NCBI GenBank assembly: GCA_046347635.1
Contig: JAXMFT010000004.1
Location: 62,001-126,000 of the forward strand
Direction: 5' to 3'
Length of the DNA: 64,000 bases
Origin: JAGVSZ01 sp019137045
Lineage (GTDB): Bacteria > Pseudomonadota > Gammaproteobacteria > Burkholderiales > SG8-39
Part shown: positions 42,313-49,727 of the stretch, one piece after another
Layout: every line of letters begins with the position of its first letter
Position numbering within the stretch: the first letter of the stretch is position 1
Notes under the pieces: model-generated
Database searches by the model: none
Told to the model about the DNA's origin: nothing
Seen by the model: only the letters and a program-made list of their open reading frames with translations
Position numbers and translations under genes: made by a program

Positions 42313-42828
42313 ATGCGCTACCAGGCTCTATGCCGCGCTGTCCTCGCCGTCGCGCTGCTCGGCGCCGGGCCGGCAGGCGCGCAGTCGACGCCGGAGGAGT
42401 GGGTGCAGCTTGGCACGCGCGTGCACGGGGGCTTCGGCACGTTCGTCGTCCTGGGGATCCGCATCGGTCAGGATGCGATGAAGGAGCTCGGCGCGCAGCC
42501 GCGCGAGCTGGACGTCACCTACTACGACGGTGTGGCGACGCCCTGCCCGTGCGTCGCGGACGGCGTCATGATCGCGACCTATGCGAGCCCGGGGCAGGGG
42601 ACGCTGCGCGTGGCGGCGGAGAAGGCGCCTCCGGACCTGATGGGCGCGGTCGTCATCCGCAATCGCAAGACCGGGCGGGCGCTGCGCTACACGGTCGCCG
42701 ACGCGCTGCGCCCGAAGCTCGCGGAGTGGAACAAGTCGAACGACCCGCTGGGGCGCTACCGAGTGGTGATGGCGGAGCCGGAGGCGTTCAAGCGCGAGGC
42801 GCTCTCGCCGAGTTTCGTGCCGCGGTAG
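42313..42828 (+). CDS. Secreted FmdE-domain protein, Cys-poor
   Basis: The 171-residue product has a signal peptide (residues 5-24, cleavage after AGA). The mature part resembles the FmdE domain: VHGGFGTFVVLGIRIGQDAM, then ELDVTYYDGVATPCPCVADG and ASPGQGTLRVA. In FmdE the first motif is GHLCPG and its Cys binds metal; here it is GGFGTF, so that Cys is lost, while CPC and Asp remain. A periplasmic metal- or cofactor-binding role is possible, but methanofuran chemistry is not implied. It is the last gene of the epimerase-GNAT-aldolase unit. Confidence 0.6.
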   Translation: MRYQALCRAVLAVALLGAGPAGAQSTPEEWVQLGTRVHGGFGTFVVLGIRIGQDAMKELGAQPRELDVTYYDGVATPCPCVADGVMIATYASPGQGTLRVAAEKAPPDLMGAVVIRNRKTGRALRYTVADALRPKLAEWNKSNDPLGRYRVVMAEPEAFKREALSPSFVPR

Positions 42829-42849
42829 GGGATGAGAGAGGGTCGAGGA

Positions 42850-42870
42850 CCCGGCCGGTGCACGGCCGGG
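42850..42870. repeat. GC-rich hairpin CCCGGCCG-GTGCA-CGGCCGGG
   Basis: A perfect 8-bp stem with a five-base loop lies between the converging ends of the FmdE-like gene and the small membrane peptide gene. There is no T-run, so it may be a bidirectional, weak or Rho-assisted transcription end. Confidence 0.45.
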
Positions 42871-42890
42871 CAGGGCGGCGCGCGGGCGCG

Positions 42891-42968
42891 CTAGCCGCGG
42901 AACTTGACGACGAGCAACCCCACCAGGGCGAGGAAGAGAACGATCAGGTAGATGTCTAGAAAGGACAT
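42891..42968 (-). CDS. 25-residue single-helix membrane peptide
   Basis: A minus-strand frame encodes 25 residues: Met-Ser-Phe-Leu-Asp, then an unbroken hydrophobic helix (IYLIVLFLALVGLLVV) and a basic end KFRG. A good ribosome binding site (AAGGGA, six bases upstream of ATG 42968) is present. The helix length (about 18 residues), the positive-inside C-terminus and the isolated position, 129 bases after the MetE-like start region would not need it, suggest a true small membrane protein such as those that bind transporters or oxidases. I recognise no family; it is not KdpF-like in sequence. Confidence 0.5.
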   Translation of the reverse strand: MSFLDIYLIVLFLALVGLLVVKFRG

Positions 42969-43097
42969 TGTGCGTCCCTTGTCGTTGCCCCCGAGAGCGT
43001 GCGCGCAGTATACCCGCGGTCCCGAGCGGTTCAAGCTACTCCTCGGCGCCCCGGGGCAACCGGACATATTTCACAACATTTCACACCGAAGCGCCGC

Positions 43098-44123
43098 TCA
43101 TGCCGCTTTCTGCGCACTGCGGCCCTCGAAGAGGTCGCGGCCGGCGGCGAGCGCCCGGATCTTGCCGTCGGCGATGGTGCGCTTGAGCATCCAGAACCCG
43201 CAGTCGGGGTGGATGTAGCGCACGCGTCCTGCGCCGAGCGTGCGCTCGGCGGCCTCGATCGCGCGCGCGATCTGGTCGGCCGACTCGATCTCGGTGCGCT
43301 TGATGTCGACCACGCCGAGGCCCATGCCGATCTCGGGCCGCAGCTCCCGGAACACGGCGAGCTCCTCGACCGGCCGGTGCGCGCACTCCATCACGATGTG
43401 GTCGGCGTGCAGGGCGTTCAGGTACTTCATGAGCTGCCCCCAAGTGCCCTTCTGGATCGACTGCCCGCCGTAGTTGCCGAAGCAGAGGTGCACGGCGGGC
43501 CGGGTCTTCACCGCGTCGAGCACCCGGTTGATGGCCGCCGCCGCCCACTCCCACTCCTCGGGCGCGCCGGGGAGGTTCGCCTCGTCGAGCTGCACCACGT
43601 CGGCGTCCACGTGGCGCACCTGCGCGGCGAGCGCATCGGCGAGCGCGAACGCGACTTCGTCCACCGACTTGTAGTGGCGGTTCGCGAGCACCTTCGCCAG
43701 CATGTGCGGCCCGGTGATCGTGAACTTGAAGGGGCGGCGCGCGAGGGCCTTCGCGCGCGCGCACGCGTGCGGCAGGTCGAGCGCGCCGGGGCCGATCGGC
43801 CCGTCCACCACGCCCGGCGGGCGGGTGCGAAAGCCCATGCCGCGCTGCGAGCGGTACGCGACCAGCTCCTCGAAGCGCATGCGGGTGCGCACGCCGTCGA
43901 GCGGCCGCACGAAGTACTCGATCATGCCGTTGGTCTCGGGATGGTTGACGTCGAACCGGTACAGCTCGCCGTCGCACACGAGGTCGATGCCCGCCTGCTC
44001 CTGGGTGTGGATGACGACGCGCGTGGCGTCGGCGAGCGCCTGCTCCGAGGGGGCCGCGGCGAGCCAGTCCGGCACCGGGTAGGAGCCGACGACGGTGGTC
44101 TGGATGCGGGGTGCGGCGCTCAT
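43098..44123 (-). CDS. Cobalamin-independent methionine synthase C-terminal-like protein (MetE-C family)
   Basis: The 341-residue UROD/MetE-type TIM barrel has QTTVVGSYPVPDWL at its start, GPHMLAKVLANRHY, DADVVQLDEANL (about residues 180-191), HLCFGNYGG and VMECAHRP, where MetE would have its zinc ligands (His, Cys, Glu). HPDCGFW near the end supplies the last Cys. It is half the size of MetE, lacking the folate N-terminal half. Such stand-alone forms act as methyltransferases in archaea and in bacterial catabolic clusters. It is divergent from tctC and shares a regulatory region with it. Confidence 0.8.
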   Translation of the reverse strand: MSAAPRIQTTVVGSYPVPDWLAAAPSEQALADATRVVIHTQEQAGIDLVCDGELYRFDVNHPETNGMIEYFVRPLDGVRTRMRFEELVAYRSQRGMGFRTRPPGVVDGPIGPGALDLPHACARAKALARRPFKFTITGPHMLAKVLANRHYKSVDEVAFALADALAAQVRHVDADVVQLDEANLPGAPEEWEWAAAAINRVLDAVKTRPAVHLCFGNYGGQSIQKGTWGQLMKYLNALHADHIVMECAHRPVEELAVFRELRPEIGMGLGVVDIKRTEIESADQIARAIEAAERTLGAGRVRYIHPDCGFWMLKRTIADGKIRALAAGRDLFEGRSAQKAA

Positions 44124-44156
44124 GCGGTCTCTCCGGCGGGGCTGCGGCGGCAAGAG

Positions 44157-44207
44157 TCTATAGGCGCGCCCGCCTGCGTTGCAATCCGTTAACGGATCGG
44201 TTAAAAC
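44157..44207. promoter_or_regulatory. Divergent promoter with shared TTGCAA and GTTAAC-N6-GTTAAA operator
   Basis: On the plus strand TTGCAA (44179-44184) and TAAAAC (44202-44207) are 17 bases apart and point to tctC. TTGCAA is palindromic, and on the minus strand it stands 16 bases from TATAGA (44162-44157), pointing to the MetE-C-like gene. The element GTTAAC-GGATCG-GTTAAA (44188-44205) fills the plus-strand spacer and -10. A repressor there would block tctC and perhaps both directions. The same element recurs at 53684-53701. Confidence 0.65.
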
Positions 44208-44246
44208 GATCCGCCCCGCACCGCCCTTATCTCCGAGGAGGAAGCC

Positions 44247-45245
44247 ATGAAACGTCTCGTGCTCGCGCTCGCCGGGCTCGTGCTCGCGGCCGTCGCGGCC
44301 GCGGCGACGGCGCAGTGGAAGCCGTCGCGCCCGGTCACCGTCATCGTGCCCTGGGCCGCCGGCGGCTCGACCGACCAGGTCACCCGCATCGCCGCCGGCG
44401 AGCTCGAGAAGACGCTCGGGCAGAAGGTGGTGATCGTCAACCAGCCCGGCGCGGCCGGCTCGATCGGCACCAAGAACGCCCTCGAGGCGGCGAAGGACGG
44501 CTACACCTGGGCGGCCGGCGCGGCGCAGGACCTCGGCGCCTACCGCACGCTCGGCATGCTCGACACCAACCTCGGCGACTGGCACCTCTTCCTGCACGTG
44601 GCCAACGTGCCGGTGGTCGGGGTGAACGCGGCGGCTCCCTACAAGGACATGAAGGAGCTGCTCGACGCGATGAAGGCGAAGCCCGGGGAGGTCACGGTGG
44701 CGACCGCCGGCGTCACCTCGGGCGGCCACAACGCGATGGAGGCGATCGCCAAGGCGACCGGGGTCAAGTACCGCCACGTCACCTACGACGGCGGCAACCC
44801 GGCCGTGGTCGCGACGGTGGGCGGCGAGACGCAGGTCACCACGCAGCTCGCGGTCGAGCAGGCGGAGATGATCCGCGCCAAGCGCATCCGGCCGCTCGCC
44901 TCGGTGAGCGACAAGCCGGTGGTGATCGAGGGCTACGGCACGATCGAGCCGATCACGAAGTGGATCCCGAACTTCAAGGCGGCGACCAACTACTTCGGCA
45001 TCTTCGTCCCCAAGGGCGTGCCGCCGGAGGTGGTCGCGACGCTGGAGAAGGCGTGGGCCGACACGATCGCCAACAACGAGGCGCTGAAGAAGTACGCGGC
45101 GAGCCGCGGGGCGGTGTTCGCGCCGGTGAGCGGGGAGGCCGCGCAGAAGGCGGCGTTCCCCGCGGTGCAGGCGAACGCTTGGCTCATGTTCGACTCGGGC
45201 AAGGCCAAGGTCTCGCCCGACACGGTGGGGATTCCCAGGCCCTGA
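44247..45245 (+). CDS. tctC: Tripartite tricarboxylate transporter substrate-binding protein (TctC/Bug)
   Basis: The 332-residue protein has a signal peptide (residues 1-22, ending AATAQ), then the Bug-family features WKPSRPVTVIVPWAAGGSTD (about 24-43), VNQPGAAGSIGTKNAL, ATAGVTSGGHNAME and the late FGIFVPKGVPPEVVATLEKA. Bug proteins bind carboxylates (citrate, nicotinate, glutarate and others) with two water-mediated loops. The ligand cannot be read. GGAGGAAG precedes the ATG. A stable hairpin follows before tctB. Confidence 0.93.
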   Translation: MKRLVLALAGLVLAAVAAAATAQWKPSRPVTVIVPWAAGGSTDQVTRIAAGELEKTLGQKVVIVNQPGAAGSIGTKNALEAAKDGYTWAAGAAQDLGAYRTLGMLDTNLGDWHLFLHVANVPVVGVNAAAPYKDMKELLDAMKAKPGEVTVATAGVTSGGHNAMEAIAKATGVKYRHVTYDGGNPAVVATVGGETQVTTQLAVEQAEMIRAKRIRPLASVSDKPVVIEGYGTIEPITKWIPNFKAATNYFGIFVPKGVPPEVVATLEKAWADTIANNEALKKYAASRGAVFAPVSGEAAQKAAFPAVQANAWLMFDSGKAKVSPDTVGIPRP

Positions 45246-45322
45246 CCCGGAGACGGCGGGAGCCGGGGCGCGCGCGCGCGCGCCGCAGCGCATGAGCGCA
45301 CCGGGCCGCCCCAAGCTCGAAT

Positions 45323-45346
45323 CCTCGGCGCTCTGCGGCGCCGAGG
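45323..45346 (+). other. Hairpin between tctC and tctB
   Basis: CCTCGGCGC (45323-45331) pairs with GCGCCGAGG (45338-45346) across a six-base loop, eight bases before the tctB ATG. It may stabilise the tctC message end and slow tctB translation, which would give the excess of binding protein typical for these systems. Confidence 0.5.
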
Positions 45347-45353
45347 GCAGCCC

Positions 45354-45872
45354 ATGAGCGAGCCCGGTCCCACGCCCCGCGCCGACCTCTTCTGGGCGCT
45401 CGCGTGGATCGCCGTGGGCGCGGCGATGTTCGCCGGCGGGTTCACGATGGACCGCCTGGAGCGCCAGCACATCAACCCCTACACCGCGCCCGGGCTGGTG
45501 CCGGCGCTGCTCGGGATCGGCATCGCGGTCCTCGGCGCGATCCTCCTCGTGCGCTCGGTGCGCCGCGGCGCCCTGGCCGCGGCGGACGGCGGCCGCGCCG
45601 CGGCGGACGGCGGCCGGCTCGCGCTCGCGCTCGGGCTCTGCCTCGCCTACGCGGGCGGGCTGGTGGGACGGACGCTCTTCGGCTGGCACGTCCCGTTCTG
45701 GCTCGCCACCGCGCTCTTCGTCTTCGCGTCGATCGTCGCCTTCGAGTGGCGCGACCGGCGCGCGCGCGGCGAGCTCGGCCGCGGCATCGCGGTCGCGGCG
45801 GCGTGCGCGCTCGGGACGGCGGCGGGCGTGACGCTCGTGTTCCAGGAAGTCTTCCTCGTCCGCCTGCCCTAG
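45354..45872 (+). CDS. tctB: Tripartite tricarboxylate transporter small membrane subunit (TctB)
   Basis: The 172-residue protein has four predicted membrane helices (about residues 11-30, 43-63, 82-100, 112-132 and a last one near 145-165) in the TctB pattern, with INPYTAPGLVPALLGIGIAV around helix 2. It forms the membrane part with TctA. The loop after helix 2 contains a duplicated seven-residue unit, AAADGGR twice, from a 21-bp tandem repeat. The gene ends four bases before tctA. Confidence 0.87.
   Translation: MSEPGPTPRADLFWALAWIAVGAAMFAGGFTMDRLERQHINPYTAPGLVPALLGIGIAVLGAILLVRSVRRGALAAADGGRAAADGGRLALALGLCLAYAGGLVGRTLFGWHVPFWLATALFVFASIVAFEWRDRRARGELGRGIAVAAACALGTAAGVTLVFQEVFLVRLP
45576..45617 (+). 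repeat. 21-bp tandem duplication within tctB
   Basis: Two adjacent 21-base units, identical at 20 of 21 positions, encode AAADGGR twice in a loop of TctB. The frame is kept. Near-identity suggests a recent duplication by slippage. Confidence 0.8.
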
Positions 45873-45876
45873 CGCG

Positions 45877-47397
45877 ATGCTCGACGGCCTCGTCCTCTTC
45901 GGCAGGGCGCTCGCGGGCTTCGCCGATCCCCTCACGCTCCTCATCATCGCCGGGGCGTGCCTGATCGGGATCGTGATCGGGGCGCTGCCCGGCCTCACCG
46001 CGACGATGGGCGTGGCGCTGCTCACGACCCTCACGCTCAAGATGCCGTCCAACATCGCGCTGATCGTGCTCGTGTGCAGCTACGTGGGCGCGATCTACGG
46101 CGGCTCGCGCTCGGCCATCCTGCTCAACATCCCCGGCACCCCGGCGAACGCGGCGGCGTGCCTGGACGGGCACGCGCTCGCGCAGCAGGGGCTCGCCGGG
46201 CGCGCGATCGGCATCTCCACCACCGGCTCGGTGATGGGCACGCTGATCGGGATGTTCTTCCTCGCCGTCGCGACGCCGTGGCTGGGGGAGGTGGCGCTCA
46301 AGTTCGGCGCGTACGAGTTCTTCTGGCTGGCGCTGTTCGGCGTGATCATCTCGGGCAACCTGACCGGCAGCGACCCGCTCAAGGGCTGGCTCGCCGGCTT
46401 CGTCGGCTTGTTCGTCGCCTGCGTCGGGCAGGACCCGATCCACGCCTACGAGCGCTTCGCGTTCGACAACCGCGACCTCGCCGGCGGCTTCCAGCTCATC
46501 CCGGCGCTGGTGGGCGCGTTCGGCTTCGCGGAGGTGCTGACGGTGCTCGCGGCGCGGACGCCGAAGCCCGTGATCCGGGGCTTCGACACGCCGCTGCCGC
46601 GCATCGGCGACGTCCTCAGGCACTGGCGCACGATCCTGCGCTCGGGCGTGATCGGGACCTTCATCGGCGTGGTGCCCGGCGTCGGCGAGGACGTCGCGTC
46701 GTGGTCGTCGTACGCCGCCGCGCGGCGCGCCAGCCGGGAGCCGGAGAAGTACGGCAAGGGCTCGGTGGAAGGACTGATGGCCGCCGAGACGGGCGACAAC
46801 GCCTGCGTGCCCGGGGCGATCATCCCGGTGCTCGCGCTCGCGGTGCCCGGGTCGGCCCCGGCGGCGGTGCTGATGGCGGCGATGATCATCCACGGCGTGC
46901 AGCCCGGGCCGCTGATCATGGTGAACAACCCGCAGTTCGTGTTCGACGTGGTGGCGATGATGCTGTACGCCACCATCGGGATCCTGGTCTTCGGGCTCGC
47001 GCTGGTGAAGCCGCTGCTCAAGGTGCTGCAGGTGCCGCGCGAGATCATCATGCCGATCGTGTTCGTGCTGTGCGTGATCGGGTCGTACGCGATCTCGCAG
47101 CGCCTGTTCGACGTCTGGACGATGCTCGGCTTCGGCGTGGCCGGCTACGTGCTGCGGCGCTACGAATACCCGATGGCGCCGTTCGTGCTCGGGATCGTGC
47201 TCGGCGACCTGCTCGACAAGAACCTGCGCCGCGGGCTGGTGCTCTCGGACGGCGACCTGACGCCGTTCTTCACCCGCCCGATCAGCGCGACGCTGGCGGC
47301 CATCTGCCTCGCCACGATGCTGGCGAACTTCACCTTCGTGCGGCGCGCGGCGCGCGCCGCGTTCGCCGCGCTCACCCCGTGGCGGAAGGCGGCCTGA
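45877..47397 (+). CDS. tctA: Tripartite tricarboxylate transporter large membrane subunit (TctA)
   Basis: The 506-residue permease shows the TctA signature near the start (GIVIGALPGLTATMGVALL, residues 27-45), SRSAILLNIPGTPANAAACL (about 78-97), the second repeat FIGVVPGVGEDVASWSSYA and DNACVPGAIIPVLALAVPGS, with about twelve helices. The two PG-rich re-entrant loops mark the internal repeat. It imports a carboxylate with proton or sodium. It is followed by the TIM-barrel gene after four bases. Confidence 0.94.
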   Translation: MLDGLVLFGRALAGFADPLTLLIIAGACLIGIVIGALPGLTATMGVALLTTLTLKMPSNIALIVLVCSYVGAIYGGSRSAILLNIPGTPANAAACLDGHALAQQGLAGRAIGISTTGSVMGTLIGMFFLAVATPWLGEVALKFGAYEFFWLALFGVIISGNLTGSDPLKGWLAGFVGLFVACVGQDPIHAYERFAFDNRDLAGGFQLIPALVGAFGFAEVLTVLAARTPKPVIRGFDTPLPRIGDVLRHWRTILRSGVIGTFIGVVPGVGEDVASWSSYAAARRASREPEKYGKGSVEGLMAAETGDNACVPGAIIPVLALAVPGSAPAAVLMAAMIIHGVQPGPLIMVNNPQFVFDVVAMMLYATIGILVFGLALVKPLLKVLQVPREIIMPIVFVLCVIGSYAISQRLFDVWTMLGFGVAGYVLRRYEYPMAPFVLGIVLGDLLDKNLRRGLVLSDGDLTPFFTRPISATLAAICLATMLANFTFVRRAARAAFAALTPWRKAA

Positions 47398-47401
47398 GCG
47401 C

Positions 47402-48244
47402 ATGCGTCTCGCCCTCTGCAACGAGGTCCTGCAGCCGATGCCCTTCGCGCAGCAGTGCGCCTGGGCCGCGGCGGTCGGCTACGCGGGGCTCGAGCTCGCG
47501 CCCTTCACCCTGTCCGACGAGCCGCACCGGATGATCGCGCAGGAGCGCGCCGCGATCCGCCGCGCCGCCACCGATGCCGGCATCGCGATCACCGGGCTGC
47601 ACTGGCTGCTGCTCGCGCCGAAGGGGCTGTCGATCACCAGCCCGGACGACGCGGTGCGCGCGCGCACGGTGGAGGTGATGCGCCGGCTGGTCGAGCTCTG
47701 CGCCGAGCTCGGCGGACGAGTCCTCGTGCACGGGTCGCCGGGACAACGCGCGATCCCGCCCGGCGAGACGCGCGACACCGCGGTCGCGCGCGCGAGCGAT
47801 TCGTTCGCGCGCGTGGCCGAGGACGCCCTGCGCGCCGGCGTCGTGTACTGCATCGAGCCGCTCGCCACCGCCGAGACGCCGGTCATCAACACGCTCGCCG
47901 AGGCGGCCGCGATCGTGGACGCGGTCGGCAGCCCGGCGCTGCGGACCATGCTCGACTGCTCCGCCGCGGCGCGGTCGGAGGCCGAGCCGCTCGCCGCCGT
48001 CGTGGACCGCTGGCTCCCGACCGGGCGCGTCGCGCACGTGCAGGTGAACGACCCGAACCGGCGCGGGCCGGGCGAGGGCGAACTCGAGTTCGCGCCGGTG
48101 CTCGCGGCGCTCGCGCGCAACGGCTACGACGGGGTGGTCGCCGTGGAGCCGTTCAAGTACGTCCCCGACGGTCAGGCCTGCGCCGCGCGCGCGCTCGGCT
48201 ACCTGAAGGGGATACTCGAGGCGCTGCGCGGGCGGGGCGCGTGA
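47402..48244 (+). CDS. Sugar phosphate isomerase/epimerase-like TIM-barrel protein
   Basis: The 280-residue xylose-isomerase-like barrel starts MRLALCNEVLQPMPFAQQCA and has VYCIEPLATAETPVINTLAE with a metal Glu (about residue 152), MLDCSAAARSE with Asp, VAHVQVNDPNRRGPGEGELE with His and Asp, and GVVAVEPFKY with the last Glu. Members include hydroxypyruvate isomerase, ketose epimerases and AsbF-type 3-dehydroshikimate dehydratase. The last is attractive given the AroE-like gene in the adjacent divergent unit, but sequence alone does not decide. It overlaps the TetR gene in TGATG. Confidence 0.78.
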   Translation: MRLALCNEVLQPMPFAQQCAWAAAVGYAGLELAPFTLSDEPHRMIAQERAAIRRAATDAGIAITGLHWLLLAPKGLSITSPDDAVRARTVEVMRRLVELCAELGGRVLVHGSPGQRAIPPGETRDTAVARASDSFARVAEDALRAGVVYCIEPLATAETPVINTLAEAAAIVDAVGSPALRTMLDCSAAARSEAEPLAAVVDRWLPTGRVAHVQVNDPNRRGPGEGELEFAPVLAALARNGYDGVVAVEPFKYVPDGQACAARALGYLKGILEALRGRGA

Positions 48245-48945
48245 TGCGGCGCGCCGCCCGCGGACGACCGGTCGGGCACCCGCGCGCCGCGGCGTCGCCG
48301 CCCCGGACGCGCGACCCGGAAGGCACCCGCAGGCGCATCCTCGCCGCGGCGACGCGCGAGTTCGCCCGCCACGGGCTCGGCGGCGCGCGCGTCGACCGGA
48401 TCGCGTCCGCGGCCCGCGCCAACAAGCGCATGCTCTACTACTACTTCGGCGACAAGGACGACCTCTTCCGCGCGGTGCTCGAGCAGGCGTACGCCGACAT
48501 CCGCGCGGCCGAGCAGAGGCTGAACCTGCTCGACCTGCCGCCGGTGGAGGGCGTGCGGCGCCTGGTGGAGTTCACCTGGGACTACTACCTCGACCACCCG
48601 GAGTTCCTGACCCTGCTCAACAGCGAGAACCTGCACCGCGCGCGCCACCTGAAGCGCTCGCACGACATCCGGCACACCAACTTCCCGCTGATCGAGACGC
48701 TCGCCGGCATCCTGCGGCGCGGGGAGGCGGAGGGCACCTTCCGGCCGGGCGTCGACGCCCTGCAGCTCTACATCTCGATCGCCGGCCTGGCGTACTTCTT
48801 CCTGTCGAACAACCACACCCTGGCGCAGGTGTTCGACCGCGCCCTGCGCACGCCGGCGGCGCGCGCCGCGCGCATCGAGCACATGCGCGCGATGGTGCTC
48901 GGCTTCCTGACGAACCGGGCGCAGCCGGCGCGCGCCGGGAACTAG
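48244..48945 (+). CDS. TetR-family transcriptional regulator
   Basis: The 233-residue regulator has a basic 28-residue N-terminal extension, then the TetR DNA-binding domain (RRRILAAATREFARHGLGGA, RVDRIASAARANKRMLYYYF, residues 29-70, with KDDLFRAVLEQAY). The ligand domain contains NLLDLPPVEGVRRLVEFTWD and HPEFLTLLNSENLHRARHLK. It is the last gene of the tctCBA-isomerase unit and is the only regulator in 42-64 kb, so it is the best candidate to bind GTTAAC-N6-GTTAA elements and to autoregulate. Its stop overlaps that of the converging crotonase gene (CTAG). Confidence 0.87.
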   Translation: MRRAARGRPVGHPRAAASPPRTRDPEGTRRRILAAATREFARHGLGGARVDRIASAARANKRMLYYYFGDKDDLFRAVLEQAYADIRAAEQRLNLLDLPPVEGVRRLVEFTWDYYLDHPEFLTLLNSENLHRARHLKRSHDIRHTNFPLIETLAGILRRGEAEGTFRPGVDALQLYISIAGLAYFFLSNNHTLAQVFDRALRTPAARAARIEHMRAMVLGFLTNRAQPARAGN

Positions 48946-49727
48946 CGTCCCGCGAACGACCCGTCGCGCTTCTCGCGGAACGCCGCGATGCCCTCGCGGC
49001 GGTCCTCGGACTGCATGCACAGCACGTGCAGCTCGTTCTCGTAGCGCAGCCCCGCCTCGAGCGGGGTGGAGAGCGCGGCGCGCAGCGCCGCCTTCACCGC
49101 CTGGGTCGCGATCGGGCTGTGCGCGGCGATCGCGCGCGCGAGGGCCTCGGCGCGGGCCGCGACCGCGGCGTCGTCGACGACCTCCTCGACGAGCCCGATG
49201 GCGAGCGCGCGCTCCGCGTCGACCGGCTCGCCCGCGAGGAGCAGCAGGCTCGCCTGACCGATGCCCACGAGGCGCGGCAAGAGCTGCGAGGCGCCGCCGC
49301 CGCCGAGCCACCCGCGCTTCACCTCGGGCGCGCCGAGCCGCGCGCCGCGGCCGGCGATGCGGATGTCCGCGGCGAGCGCGATCTCGAGCCCGCCGCCGAG
49401 CACCCAGCCGCGCAGGCACGCGATGACCGGCTTGCGGATGTCGCGCACCACGGTCGCGTACTCCACGCGATTGCGGAAGGCCCACACGCCGCGGTCCCCG
49501 GCGAGCGCGTTCAGGTCGCTGCCCGCGGAGAAGGCGCGCTCGCCCGCGCCCGCGATCGTGACCGCGCGCACGTCCTCGCGCCGGTCCGCCTCCGCGCAGA
49601 CCGCCGCGAGCGACTCCGCCATCTGCGGCGTGATCGCGTTGTGCTTCGCCGGCCGGTCGATGACGATGCGCGCGACCGCGTCCGCGACCTGCAGCGTGAT
49701 CCGTCCCGCCTCGGGCGCGCCGCTCAT
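48942..49727 (-). CDS. Enoyl-CoA hydratase/isomerase family protein (crotonase)
   Basis: The 261-residue crotonase has the CoA oxyanion motifs SAGSDLNALAGD (about residues 68-79) and GWVLGGGLEIALAADIRIAG (about 108-127). At the position of the first catalytic Glu the sequence is GAPEVKRGWLGGGG, keeping Glu. The second Glu position is hydrophobic or polar (LPRLVGIGQA), so it may be an isomerase, hydrolase or dehydratase rather than a classical hydratase. It overlaps the OYE gene by four bases (ATGA) and ends the minus-strand unit aroE-CoAT-OYE-crotonase. Confidence 0.87.
   Translation of the reverse strand: MSGAPEAGRITLQVADAVARIVIDRPAKHNAITPQMAESLAAVCAEADRREDVRAVTIAGAGERAFSAGSDLNALAGDRGVWAFRNRVEYATVVRDIRKPVIACLRGWVLGGGLEIALAADIRIAGRGARLGAPEVKRGWLGGGGASQLLPRLVGIGQASLLLLAGEPVDAERALAIGLVEEVVDDAAVAARAEALARAIAAHSPIATQAVKAALRAALSTPLEAGLRYENELHVLCMQSEDRREGIAAFREKRDGSFAGR

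Noticed and set aside
42850..42870. Hairpin as an intrinsic terminator
   Set aside because: No T-run follows on either strand; listed only as a repeat.
42891..42968. KdpF or cytochrome-oxidase small subunit identity for the 25-residue peptide
   Set aside because: Sequence and neighbourhood give no support; no kdp or cyd/cco gene is nearby.
47402..48244. Naming the TIM-barrel gene as 3-dehydroshikimate dehydratase
   Set aside because: The fold and the nearby AroE-like gene make it tempting, but no diagnostic residues could be confirmed, so the general family call is kept.
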